A stretch of 18,676 nt of DNA from Clostridium sp. CAG:221 (GTDB lineage Bacteria > Bacillota > Clostridia > Clostridiales > Clostridiaceae): NCBI GenBank assembly GCA_000435835.1, contig FR883397.1, positions 1 through 18,676 of the forward strand, given 5' to 3'. Under the pieces are notes generated by a model that worked only from the letters and a program-made list of their open reading frames with translations, did not search any database and had not been told where the DNA came from. Shown one piece after another: positions 8,701-13,635 of the stretch. A program made the translations under genes and the position numbers. Numbering within the stretch: position 1 is the first letter of the stretch; every line of letters starts with the position of its first letter.

Positions 8701-8845
8701 TTGGAGGTCCATCATAAAATGTGAAATATTCACCATCTTGATTCATATCAAAGTTTTTCTTTATTACATTTCTTGCATTCCAAAGGTTTGCAATTTCTTT
8801 TTCCATTCCCACAAAACCTTGTGGCAATTCAACTTTCTTGTACAT
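5735..8845 (-). CDS. ileS: Isoleucine--tRNA ligase
   Basis: This class I aminoacyl-tRNA synthetase charges tRNA-Ile. The 1036-aa protein has the HIGH motif at 55-58 (KPHIGH), an editing domain with WTTTPWTLPSN (223-233) and KMSKS at 590-594. Four cysteine pairs can bind zinc: C182/C185, C389/C392, C461/C463 and C500/C503. The tRNA-binding helical domain is at about 660-850. The length, well above the roughly 920 residues of common bacterial enzymes, and the internal cysteine pairs suggest the long, eukaryote-like IleRS type found in many clostridia. Members of that type are often less sensitive to mupirocin, but this was not tested here. The start has GAGAGGAG upstream. The gene is controlled by a T-box leader with an Ile specifier. 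The leader between terminator and start codon is unusually long because a palindromic repeat lies in it. Confidence 0.97.
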   Translation of the reverse strand: MYKKVELPQGFVGMEKEIANLWNARNVIKKNFDMNQDGEYFTFYDGPPTANGKPHIGHILTRVMKDIIPRYKVMKGYKVIRKAGWDTHGLPVELEIEKKLGISGKEQIEEYGVEKFVKECKESVFTYVSMWEKMTEQIGYWVDMENPYVTYHNPYIESVWWALKQMWDKGLLYEGHKVMPYCPRCGTALSSHEVAQGYKDVKDLTAVAKFKVADEDNKYILAWTTTPWTLPSNLALCINKAYTYIEAKVNDEILILAKDLAPKVLGEDFELVREFPGTELLGTKYEQLMPFGKVEGKAFEVIHGDYVTLSDGTGVVHIAPAYGEDDSLVAKANGITFINLVDKEGKFVEEVTPWAGKFVKKCDESICKWLEENNKLFKAEKHLHSYPHCWRCDTPLLYYPKESWFVAMTTLRDKLIENNNKINWYPDNIRTGRFGKFLENVIDWGISRDRYWGTPLPIWECECGHKECIGSIEELKNKGINVPEDIELHKPYIDAVHLNCPECGKEMERVKEVIDCWFDSGSMPFAQLHYPFENKELFEQNYPAQFISEAVDQTRGWFYTLLAISTAVFDRNPFENCIVLGHVLDKKGLKMSKSKGNVVDPFEVLGSEGADATRWHFYTASAPWLPTRFSTDDVSEAGRKFLSTLWNVYSFYVLYADLDKFNPTEYADFVSDNVMDKWIMSKLNTLVKDVDAKLNSYDITNAALAIEDFTDELSNWYVRRNRARYWSETLTDDKIGAYVTLYRVLTTLVKVAAPFVPFITEEIYQNLVVNLDPQAEESVHLCLWPEVDEKAIDKNLEAEMDLAYKIVKLGRSARNGANIKNRQPLSKMLVSTDSLPAYYGDIITDELNIKAVEFGADLSTHVNFEIKPNLPVLGRAYGKMIPQIRKEIGARNQMELAQTIQNGGVVTINIDGTEIELNKENLLVTMQGLEGYAFAGEGSIGVVLDTHISEELREEGHVREMISKIQNMRKESGFQVADKIKLYVADNEMLMNVIKKFADVIKRDTLTEEIVFGAEREYTETTINGEKLNMAVEVVK

Positions 8846-8970
8846 AAGATTCTCCTCTCCATATTGTTATATAAAACCAAAATTTCTTTTGGATTACTCA
8901 CTTAATTATTTATTACTTAGTATTAACTTTAATTTAGTAATATAATCTAAAAGCGACACTTTAAAGTTAA

Positions 8971-9088
8971 ATTATGAATGATGAGTGATGAATTAAGGAA
9001 TAAACTCACAGAGTTTAGAAAAATATATTTCTTAGAAACTCTTTGAGTTTCATCCTTAATTCATAATTCGTAATTCATAATTCTTCAT
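8971..9088. repeat. Heptad-armed palindromic repeat, copy B (in ileS 5' UTR)
   Basis: The left arm (ATGAATG, ATGAGTG, ATGAATT, AAGGA) and right arm (TCCTT, AATTCAT, AATTCGT, AATTCAT, AATTCTT) are inverted repeats of about 30 bp with about four mismatches. The core carries two small hairpins (AAACTC-ACA-GAGTTT and GAAACTC-TTT-GAGTTTC) around an AT-rich centre. The element lies between the T-box terminator and the ileS ribosome binding site, so it is transcribed with ileS. Confidence 0.85.
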
Positions 9089-9098
9089 TATTTTTGAT

Positions 9099-9130
9099 AA
9101 AAAAAAAGCCTCATCCATAAAAGGACGAAG
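9099..9130 (-). terminator. T-box attenuator of ileS
   Basis: The stem CTTCGTCC / GGATGAGG (9109-9130) has a 6-nt loop and is followed by nine U residues (9099-9107) on the minus strand. The 5' half of the stem can instead pair in the T-box antiterminator. Confidence 0.9.
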
Positions 9131-9374
9131 TTTCACTTTCGTTATACCACCTATTATTAAAAGACTCTAAAATATTATAAAAATTAAGTCTCTATTTTCA
9201 GATACTATCATATCCTAATCTTTAACGCAGATATACGGGATAAACTTAATTACAATTACTTGCTTTCGGCCTCCAACTCCTAGGTGATTTTCCTTATACT
9301 ATCTTGTGATTTTACACCAACCAATCACTCTCTTAAAAGATACCATATAAGTACTTTTCCTAATCATAGTTATT
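9131..9374 (-). promoter_or_regulatory. T-box riboswitch, Ile (ATC) specifier
   Basis: Minus-strand features in order are the S-turn AGTA (about 9350), the AGAGAG block (about 9330), GGTTGGTG (about 9320), the specifier loop GAAAATCACC and the T-box AGGTGGTATAACGAAAG (about 9136-9152). Stem I pairs CTTATA with TATAAG and ATCTT with AAGAT, which places GAA opposite AGTA. The triplet in the specifier position is ATC (complement of 9286-9288), followed by A. ATC reads isoleucine and agrees with the downstream gene. Uncharged tRNA-Ile should stabilise the antiterminator and turn ileS on. Confidence 0.93.
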
Positions 9375-9380
9375 ACACTA

Positions 9381-9410
9381 ATTATATTATACTATTTTAT
9401 TCATTGTCAA
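9381..9410 (-). promoter_or_regulatory. Promoter of ileS T-box leader
   Basis: On the minus strand a perfect TTGACA (9405-9410) and TATAAT (9381-9386) are 18 nt apart. The start would be near 9374. This gives a leader of about 530 nt before the ileS start codon. Confidence 0.85.
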
Positions 9411-9467
9411 TTAACTATGTTCACATTATTTTATATCTTTTATACAAATAATAATTATTACTTAATA

Positions 9468-9496
9468 TTGACTACCATGTTTAAAAGTGTTTTAAT
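9468..9496 (+). promoter_or_regulatory. Promoter of the BFD-like gene
   Basis: TTGACT (9468-9473) and TTTAAT (9491-9496) are 17 nt apart, about 40 bp upstream of the start codon. An AT-only dyad (TAATAATTATTA, about 9450-9461) abuts the -35 box. It may be an operator or just AT-rich sequence. Confidence 0.65.
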
Positions 9497-9537
9497 TTTA
9501 ATAAAGATAAATTTAAAATTTAGGAGACTTTATATAT

Positions 9538-9759
9538 ATGGAAAATGATGAATTAAGACAACAAGTTTTAGATAAAATGACAAAGACATGTCCTTGTAGA
9601 GTTGTTACAAGAGCTAGAATAAAAGAAGCTATCAGAAATGGTGCTCACACTGTAGAAGCTGTTGCTAAAGAAACTGGAGCAACTACAGGAAGCTGTAAAG
9701 GCTGCAGATGTAGATCTAAAATTCAAGAATTAATCACAGAGCACTTAGATTCAATGTAA
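9538..9759 (+). CDS. BFD-like [2Fe-2S]-binding domain protein
   Basis: This 73-aa protein is a stand-alone bacterioferritin-associated-ferredoxin-like domain (BFD/Fer2_BFD). The cluster ligands fit the family pattern C-x-C ... C-x2-C: C18 and C20 (CPC), then C53 and C56 (SCKGC). A helical region lies between them (24-48). E. coli Bfd starts almost directly at its first Cys, whereas this protein has 17 residues ahead of it (MENDELRQQVLDKMTKT). It also has an extra Cys at 58. The start is set by TAGGAG (9521-9526). It has its own promoter and terminator, so it stands alone. No bacterioferritin gene is adjacent, so the partner is unknown. Iron storage, nitrite-reductase-type redox transfer or an unrelated electron-transfer role are all possible. 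Confidence 0.85.
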   Translation: MENDELRQQVLDKMTKTCPCRVVTRARIKEAIRNGAHTVEAVAKETGATTGSCKGCRCRSKIQELITEHLDSM

Positions 9760-9812
9760 TAATAAAAGGAACAATCAATAATAGGATTGTTCCTTTTATT
9801 ATTACATTGAAT
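9749..9812 (+). terminator. Terminator of the BFD-like gene, a perfect 28-bp inverted repeat
   Basis: Arms 9749-9776 and 9785-9812 are perfectly complementary over 28 bp with an 8-nt loop. The 5' arm begins inside the last codons of the CDS and includes the stop codon. The central part (AAAAGGAACAATC and its complement TTTT-containing arm) is a typical intrinsic terminator, able to work in both directions. The extension is much longer than termination needs. Confidence 0.88.
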
Positions 9813-10110
9813 TAGTTAAGTCGAGCATATCTCTAGTTAAGACGCCTTCGGCTAGTTAAGAATTAACGCTTCGCTAATTAAGGATGAAACTCCTAAGGGA
9901 GTTTCTTAAACATATATTTAAAAGAATTTCGTGGAAATTCTCACCTTAATTTTTCATATGCTTGAATTTGAAAATTTAACTAGCTTATAAGCAAAGCAAT
10001 ATAAGCGTTTCATTAGCCATTTATGGCGACTTAATTAAGTGCATAAGTGCAACGATATGCACTGTTTAACTGAATTACAGTCATTTATAGCGACTTAAAC
10101 AATTATAAGT
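9811..10110. repeat. Composite repeat block with octamer array (copy E)
   Basis: The left part holds TAGTTAAG at 9813-9820, 9834-9841 and 9853-9860, then TAATTAAG at 9875-9882, with starts 19-22 bp apart. The spacers include mini-hairpins (GCCTTCGGC, GCTTCGC). The core (about 9878-9950) has GAAACTCC/GGGAGTTTC and GAATTTC/GAAATTC hairpins around ATATATTT, and it matches the reverse complement of the copy B core. The right part carries inverse octamers (TTAACTA at 9976, CTTAATTA at 10030) and a 19-bp direct repeat at 10016-10034 and 10080-10098 (17 of 19 identical). No gene is visible here. Confidence 0.7.
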
Positions 10111-10120
10111 GATAAACTTA

Positions 10121-10290
10121 GATAATGATGAATGATGAGTGATGAATGATGAATTTAGGAATAAATTCCTTAAGGGGAGTTTAGAAAATATATTTTGTAT
10201 AAACTCACAGAGTTTAGAAAAATATAATTTTCAGAAATTCTGTAAGAATTTCATCATTAATTCATAATTCTTAATTCATCATTCATAATT
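10121..10290. repeat. Heptad-armed palindromic repeat, copy C (with internal duplication)
   Basis: The left arm is GATGAAT, GATGAGT, GATGAAT, GATGAAT. The right arm is the inverse (ATTCATA, ATTCTTA, ATTCATC, ATTCATA). The core contains two partial copies of the GAGTTTAGAAAAATATA-type segment in tandem, which makes it longer than copies B and D. About 68 nt (from about 10199) are identical to copy D. Its right end lies about 20 bp upstream of the HD-domain gene start, so it forms that gene's leader or promoter region. Confidence 0.88.
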
Positions 10291-10309
10291 AAACTTGTGG
10301 GGTGATTAA

Positions 10310-10954
10310 GTGGATAATAATTTATTAATAGAAAAGACGAAAGAGTTTGTAAAAGAAAAGTGCTATGGTGAAGGTAGTGGACATGATTGGTATCATATTT
10401 ATAGAGTACATAACACTGCTAAATTTATAGCTGAAAAAGAAGGTGGAGATTTATTTATTATTGAAATGACAGCCTTATTACATGATATAGATGATTGGAA
10501 GTTTTCTGAAGGTACTGAAACTGATACAACAGTTACAGAAAAGTTTCTTCATTCTTTAAATATTTCTCAGGAAATAATATACAAAATAATTACTATAATT
10601 AAAACAATGTCTTTTAAAGGCGGTGTAGTAGATTCTTCTCAAAATACCATTGAAGGAATGATTGTTCAAGATGCCGATAGACTTGATGCCATTGGTGCCA
10701 TTGGCATTGCTAGAACTTTTGCTTATGGCGGCAGTAAAAATAGAGTAATCTATGATCCAACTATAAAACCAATGGATTTTTCTACATTAGAACAAGTTAA
10801 AAATGCAGAAAATCATACCATAAATCATTTTTATGAAAAACTGCTTAAACTTAAAGATTTAATGAATACACCTACAGGTAAAACCTTGGCAGAAAAAAGA
10901 CATAAGTTTATGGAAAATTTCTTAGATGAGTTCTATGAAGAATGGAACCTTTAA
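10310..10954 (+). CDS. HD-domain phosphohydrolase (YpgQ/YedJ-like)
   Basis: This 214-aa protein starts at GTG with a GGGGTG ribosome binding site (about 10298-10303). It has a metal-dependent HD fold: H34 (RVHNTA), H58-D59 (ALLHDIDDW) and D123 (QDADRLDAIGAIGIART, 120-136) form the H...HD...D site. The QDADRLDAIGAIGIARTF stretch is typical of the YpgQ/YedJ group. B. subtilis YpgQ in this group has been described as a Mn-dependent nucleotide pyrophosphohydrolase. The substrate here cannot be told from sequence. The gene is alone, with no clear promoter other than sequence within or near copy C. It is flanked by near-identical repeats C (upstream) and D (downstream, starting about 15 bp after the stop), and its transcript converges with the tandem-receiver gene. 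Confidence 0.9.
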   Translation: MDNNLLIEKTKEFVKEKCYGEGSGHDWYHIYRVHNTAKFIAEKEGGDLFIIEMTALLHDIDDWKFSEGTETDTTVTEKFLHSLNISQEIIYKIITIIKTMSFKGGVVDSSQNTIEGMIVQDADRLDAIGAIGIARTFAYGGSKNRVIYDPTIKPMDFSTLEQVKNAENHTINHFYEKLLKLKDLMNTPTGKTLAEKRHKFMENFLDEFYEEWNL

Positions 10955-10969
10955 TAATGATGAACTTTG

Positions 10970-11100
10970 ATAATGATGAATGATGAGTGATGAATGATGA
11001 ATTGAGGTATAAACTCACAGAGTTTAGAAAAATATAATTTTCAGAAATTCTGTAAGAATTTCATCATTAATTCATCATTCTTAATTCATAATTCATCATT
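10970..11100. repeat. Heptad-armed palindromic repeat, copy D (between convergent genes)
   Basis: The left arm is GATGAAT, GATGAGT, GATGAAT, GATGAAT. The right arm is ATTCATC, ATTCTTA, ATTCATA, ATTCATC. The arms are inverted repeats over about 32 bp with few mismatches. The core has AAACTC-ACA-GAGTTT and GAAATTC-TGTAA-GAATTTC hairpins. The element fills the gap between the HD gene stop (10954) and the tandem-receiver stop (11104). No other terminator is visible there, so it may serve both convergent genes as an end signal. Confidence 0.88.
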
Positions 11101-11103
11101 TTA

Positions 11104-11847
11104 CTAATGTAGTTTTCTAACGAATGATTTTAGTTTAGCAATAAATACTTTTTCTTCTATTGGTTTAACTATAATATCATCTGCTCCACTATCTATTACA
11201 TCTGCTAGCAGATTTGGATTATTTAAAGATGTTACAGCAAAAATTAATGCATCTTTATTTTTTTCTCTTAGTTCTGTAATAATATTTTTTCCAAACTCAT
11301 CTTGTAGAACTAAATCTACAAGGTATATATCATAATTCTTTTTACTTTCTGCCAGTTCAATTCCTGATGCGAAATATCTCACTGATTTTATTTTATATCT
11401 ATCAAATATATCTTTTAAATGTAGTCTTGAAAAATGGCTGTCTTCTATTACTGCAATATCTTTTTCTTTTAATATCTCTAAATACTTATCTAACTTAAAT
11501 ATATTATCTATATATTTTATTAACGCTTCATCAACATCTTCTTTATCTATATATTGAATAACGCCTAGATTCATAAACTGTTGCATATTTGCATTTAATT
11601 TGTTACCTGATAAAATACAAACAGGAATATTCTGATATGAATAAGTTACCTCTTTAATAAACTCTTCACAAGTCATACCATTTCCTTCAAAAGAACTAAT
11701 AATTAAATCCACATCAAACTCTTCTAATAAAATCAAAGCTTCATTATAGCTATCTGTACATAAATATTCATATTCACTATCATTAAATTTCTCTTTTATA
11801 AATTCAACAAAAAAAGTACTTGGCTCAATATGTAAAATCGTCTTCAT
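11104..11847 (-). CDS. Tandem receiver-domain protein (degenerate REC + intact REC, no output domain)
   Basis: This 247-aa cytosolic protein consists of two CheY-like receiver domains. REC1 (about 2-115) lacks key residues: the acidic pair is E8-P9, and the phosphoacceptor position is S52 (DLIISSFEG). K102 remains. REC2 (about 130-245) is complete: E135-D136, phosphoacceptor D178 (IYLVDLVL), T206 and K228 (IVKPI). There is no DNA-binding, GGDEF or other output domain, and no histidine kinase nearby. It probably works through protein contacts, with REC1 as a dimerisation or docking part. The ATG at 11847 has no proper ribosome binding site. A strong AGGAGG lies 33 nt upstream and may serve a six-codon leader ORF. 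No clear promoter was found between this gene and the terminator at 11988. The partner system is unknown. Confidence 0.88.
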   Translation of the reverse strand: MKTILHIEPSTFFVEFIKEKFNDSEYEYLCTDSYNEALILLEEFDVDLIISSFEGNGMTCEEFIKEVTYSYQNIPVCILSGNKLNANMQQFMNLGVIQYIDKEDVDEALIKYIDNIFKLDKYLEILKEKDIAVIEDSHFSRLHLKDIFDRYKIKSVRYFASGIELAESKKNYDIYLVDLVLQDEFGKNIITELREKNKDALIFAVTSLNNPNLLADVIDSGADDIIVKPIEEKVFIAKLKSFVRKLH

Positions 11848-11848
11848 T

Positions 11849-11869
11849 TTAATTCTTGCTAGAACACAC
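11849..11869 (-). CDS. Possible six-codon leader ORF before the tandem-receiver gene
   Basis: GTG at 11869 to TAA at 11849 encodes MCSSKN. It is preceded by AGGAGG (11881-11886) with an 11-nt gap, and its stop lies one base before the ATG of the receiver gene. The layout suggests translational coupling. The alternative is that the AGGAGG is accidental, or that the receiver gene uses a non-standard start. Confidence 0.25.
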   Translation of the reverse strand: MCSSKN

Positions 11870-11987
11870 TATTCCAGCCGCCTCCTCTTTCCATAATAAT
11901 TTGTTATATACTTATTTATTCGTACATCTTAATTAGTTACTAAATATATTTTAAAATTAATTTGTACTTTGAAATTATTTTTTAAAT

Positions 11988-12026
11988 AAAAAAGATGGAA
12001 ATGAGTTAATTTTCATTTCCATCTTT
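11988..12026 (-). terminator. Terminator of the GIY-YIG gene and probably of the opp operon
   Basis: The stem AAAGATGGAAATGA / TCATTTCCATCTTT (14 bp, 8-nt loop) is followed by U residues on the minus strand. The 5' arm is formed by the last codons of the GIY-YIG gene, and the stop codon lies in the loop region. Confidence 0.88.
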
Positions 12027-12257
12027 TATAAGCCTAAGCTTTTCTTCTCTACTTAATTGCTTTATTGCATATTCTCTTTTCATTGCTAACTTTTTATCAT
12101 GAAACTTTTCAAAATATACTAGCTTCACTGGAAGCCTTCCCCTTGTATATTTTGCTCCCTTTCCACTGGAATGAACCTTGATCCTTTTCTCCAAATCATT
12201 TGTCCACCCTGTATATAAGGTATTATCACAACATTCTAATATATATACATAATTCAT
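12006..12257 (-). CDS. GIY-YIG nuclease superfamily protein (UPF0213, YazA/YhbQ type)
   Basis: This 83-aa protein is a single GIY-YIG domain. YVY (3-5) and YTG (15-17) stand for the two half motifs. R25 (LEKRIKVH) and E62 (AMKREYAIK) are the expected catalytic Arg and metal-binding Glu. The length and the KGAKYTRGRLPVKLVY stretch are typical of the small stand-alone UPF0213 family, whose cellular role is not settled (some members have nuclease activity). AGGA lies about ten nt before the ATG. It starts 33 bp after the stop of the small membrane protein, with no terminator between, so it is likely the last gene of the opp transcript. Its 3' end forms the terminator stem. Confidence 0.9.
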   Translation of the reverse strand: MNYVYILECCDNTLYTGWTNDLEKRIKVHSSGKGAKYTRGRLPVKLVYFEKFHDKKLAMKREYAIKQLSREEKLRLIKDGNEN

Positions 12258-12290
12258 TTACTATCATTCCTAAATTAATTAATATATACA

Positions 12291-12644
12291 TTATAACTTA
12301 TAAAATAAAAACCAATCAATAATTCCTCCACAAAGCAATATAATTATACTTGAAAATATTAATACTACTTTGTATGAAAATACTTTAAACTTTTCTTTCC
12401 ATTGATCAATATATTTTAATGGAGATTCTGATTTTTTTTTAATAATAAGTATAGCTGATAATAATAATCCAAAGGATCCTGTAATTAAAAGTGCTGAACG
12501 AATAACTTCTATTGTAGTTTTTATATTACCTTTATTAACTAATAATGCAATTAATCCTATAACTATAGCTATTCCTATAGATATTATTCCTCCAAGTATT
12601 AAAGTTTTCATTAAATCTCTTAGCAAACATACTAGCCTTTTCAT
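12291..12644 (-). CDS. Small membrane protein, function unknown, at the end of the opp operon
   Basis: I place the start at the ATG at 12644 (MKRLVCLL), giving 117 aa, because AGGTGG (12650-12655) sits at the right distance. A longer frame starting at a GTG at 12653 would begin inside that ribosome binding site. The protein has three hydrophobic segments (about 13-36, 47-67 and 91-113) and a charged loop (IKKKSESPLKYIDQWKEKFK) between the second and third. I do not recognise the family. It begins 22 bp after the oppF stop, so it belongs to the peptide-transport operon by position. A helper role in transport is only a guess. Confidence 0.8.
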   Translation of the reverse strand: MKRLVCLLRDLMKTLILGGIISIGIAIVIGLIALLVNKGNIKTTIEVIRSALLITGSFGLLLSAILIIKKKSESPLKYIDQWKEKFKVFSYKVVLIFSSIIILLCGGIIDWFLFYKL

Positions 12645-12666
12645 TTGTACCACCTATTAATTAATA

Positions 12667-13635
12667 TTATTCATATAAATGGCACGCAACAAAATGCCCT
12701 TTTTCAACTTCTTTAAATAAAGGAGCTTCTTTCTTACAAATATCCATGCATTTACTACATCTTCCTTGGAACTTACATCCTGGTGGTGTATTTATTGGAC
12801 TTGGCACATCACCTTCCAGCATTATTCTTTGTCTGCTTTCCTCAACATCAGGATCTGCTATTGGAATAGCTGACATTAAAGCTTCTGTATATGGATGTTT
12901 AGGACTACTATATAATACTTCTGATTCAGCAAGCTCAACCATACTTCCTAAGTACATAACTGCAACTCTATCTGAAATATGTTTAACCATAGATAAGTCA
13001 TGAGCTATAAAAAGATAAGTTAATCCTAATTCCTTTTGTAATTTAATTAAAAGGTTGGCAACTTGTGCTTGAATAGATACATCTAGTGCAGAAATAGGTT
13101 CATCACAAAGTATAAACTTTGGTTCAACAGCTAATGCTCTTGCAATACCTATTCTTTGTCTTTGTCCACCTGAAAACTCATGAACAAATCTATTTGCATG
13201 TTCTCTATTTAAACCAACTTGATCTAATAATTCATAAACTCTTCTAGTTCTATCTTCCTTATCTTTTGCTAATCCATGAATATCAATACCTTCTGCAATA
13301 ATATCTGCAACTGTCATTCTTGGATTTAAAGAAGCATATGGATCCTGGAAAATAATTTGAACTTCTTTTGTAAAGTCTCTTTTAGCTTTTCCCTTTAAAC
13401 CATGTACTGGTTTTCCTTTATATAAAACTTCTCCATCAGTTTTATCATACATTCCAATTACAGTTCTACCACAAGTAGTTTTACCACACCCAGACTCTCC
13501 AACTAGTCCTAATGTTTCTCCTTCTTTAATGGCAAATGAAACATTATCAACTGCTTTTAGAATATCTTTATTTCCAACTTTAAAATATTTTTTTAAATTT
13601 TTTACTTCTAAAATTACATTTCCTTCATTAGCCAT
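12667..13635 (-). CDS. oppF: Oligopeptide ABC transporter ATPase OppF
   Basis: This is one of the two cytosolic ATPases that power peptide import through OppBC. The 322-aa protein has Walker A GESGCGKT (46-53), Q97, signature SGGQRQR (155-161), Walker B FILCDEP (174-180, catalytic E179) and switch H212. All are intact. The C-terminal oligopeptide/dipeptide extension carries five cysteines (C287, C293, C296, C300, C318) in the C-x5-C-x2-C-x3-C...C pattern, which in related Opp ATPases binds a [4Fe-4S] cluster. Its ATG overlaps the end of oppD by 8 nt, and GGAGG lies inside oppD, so the two are translationally coupled. Confidence 0.95.
   Translation of the reverse strand: MANEGNVILEVKNLKKYFKVGNKDILKAVDNVSFAIKEGETLGLVGESGCGKTTCGRTVIGMYDKTDGEVLYKGKPVHGLKGKAKRDFTKEVQIIFQDPYASLNPRMTVADIIAEGIDIHGLAKDKEDRTRRVYELLDQVGLNREHANRFVHEFSGGQRQRIGIARALAVEPKFILCDEPISALDVSIQAQVANLLIKLQKELGLTYLFIAHDLSMVKHISDRVAVMYLGSMVELAESEVLYSSPKHPYTEALMSAIPIADPDVEESRQRIMLEGDVPSPINTPPGCKFQGRCSKCMDICKKEAPLFKEVEKGHFVACHLYE

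Noticed and set aside
9446..9464. Fur-box-like AT dyad upstream of the BFD-like gene
   Set aside because: The TAATAATTATTA dyad contains no G or C and does not show the GATAATGATAATC pattern. Regulation by iron is plausible for this family but not shown by this site.
10121..10160. Short tandem units resembling a CRISPR array
   Set aside because: The units are 7 bp with no spacers and no cas genes. They are the arms of a palindromic repeat.
12645..12653. GTG start for the small membrane protein
   Set aside because: The GTG lies inside the AGGTGG ribosome binding site. The ATG at 12644 has the right spacing.
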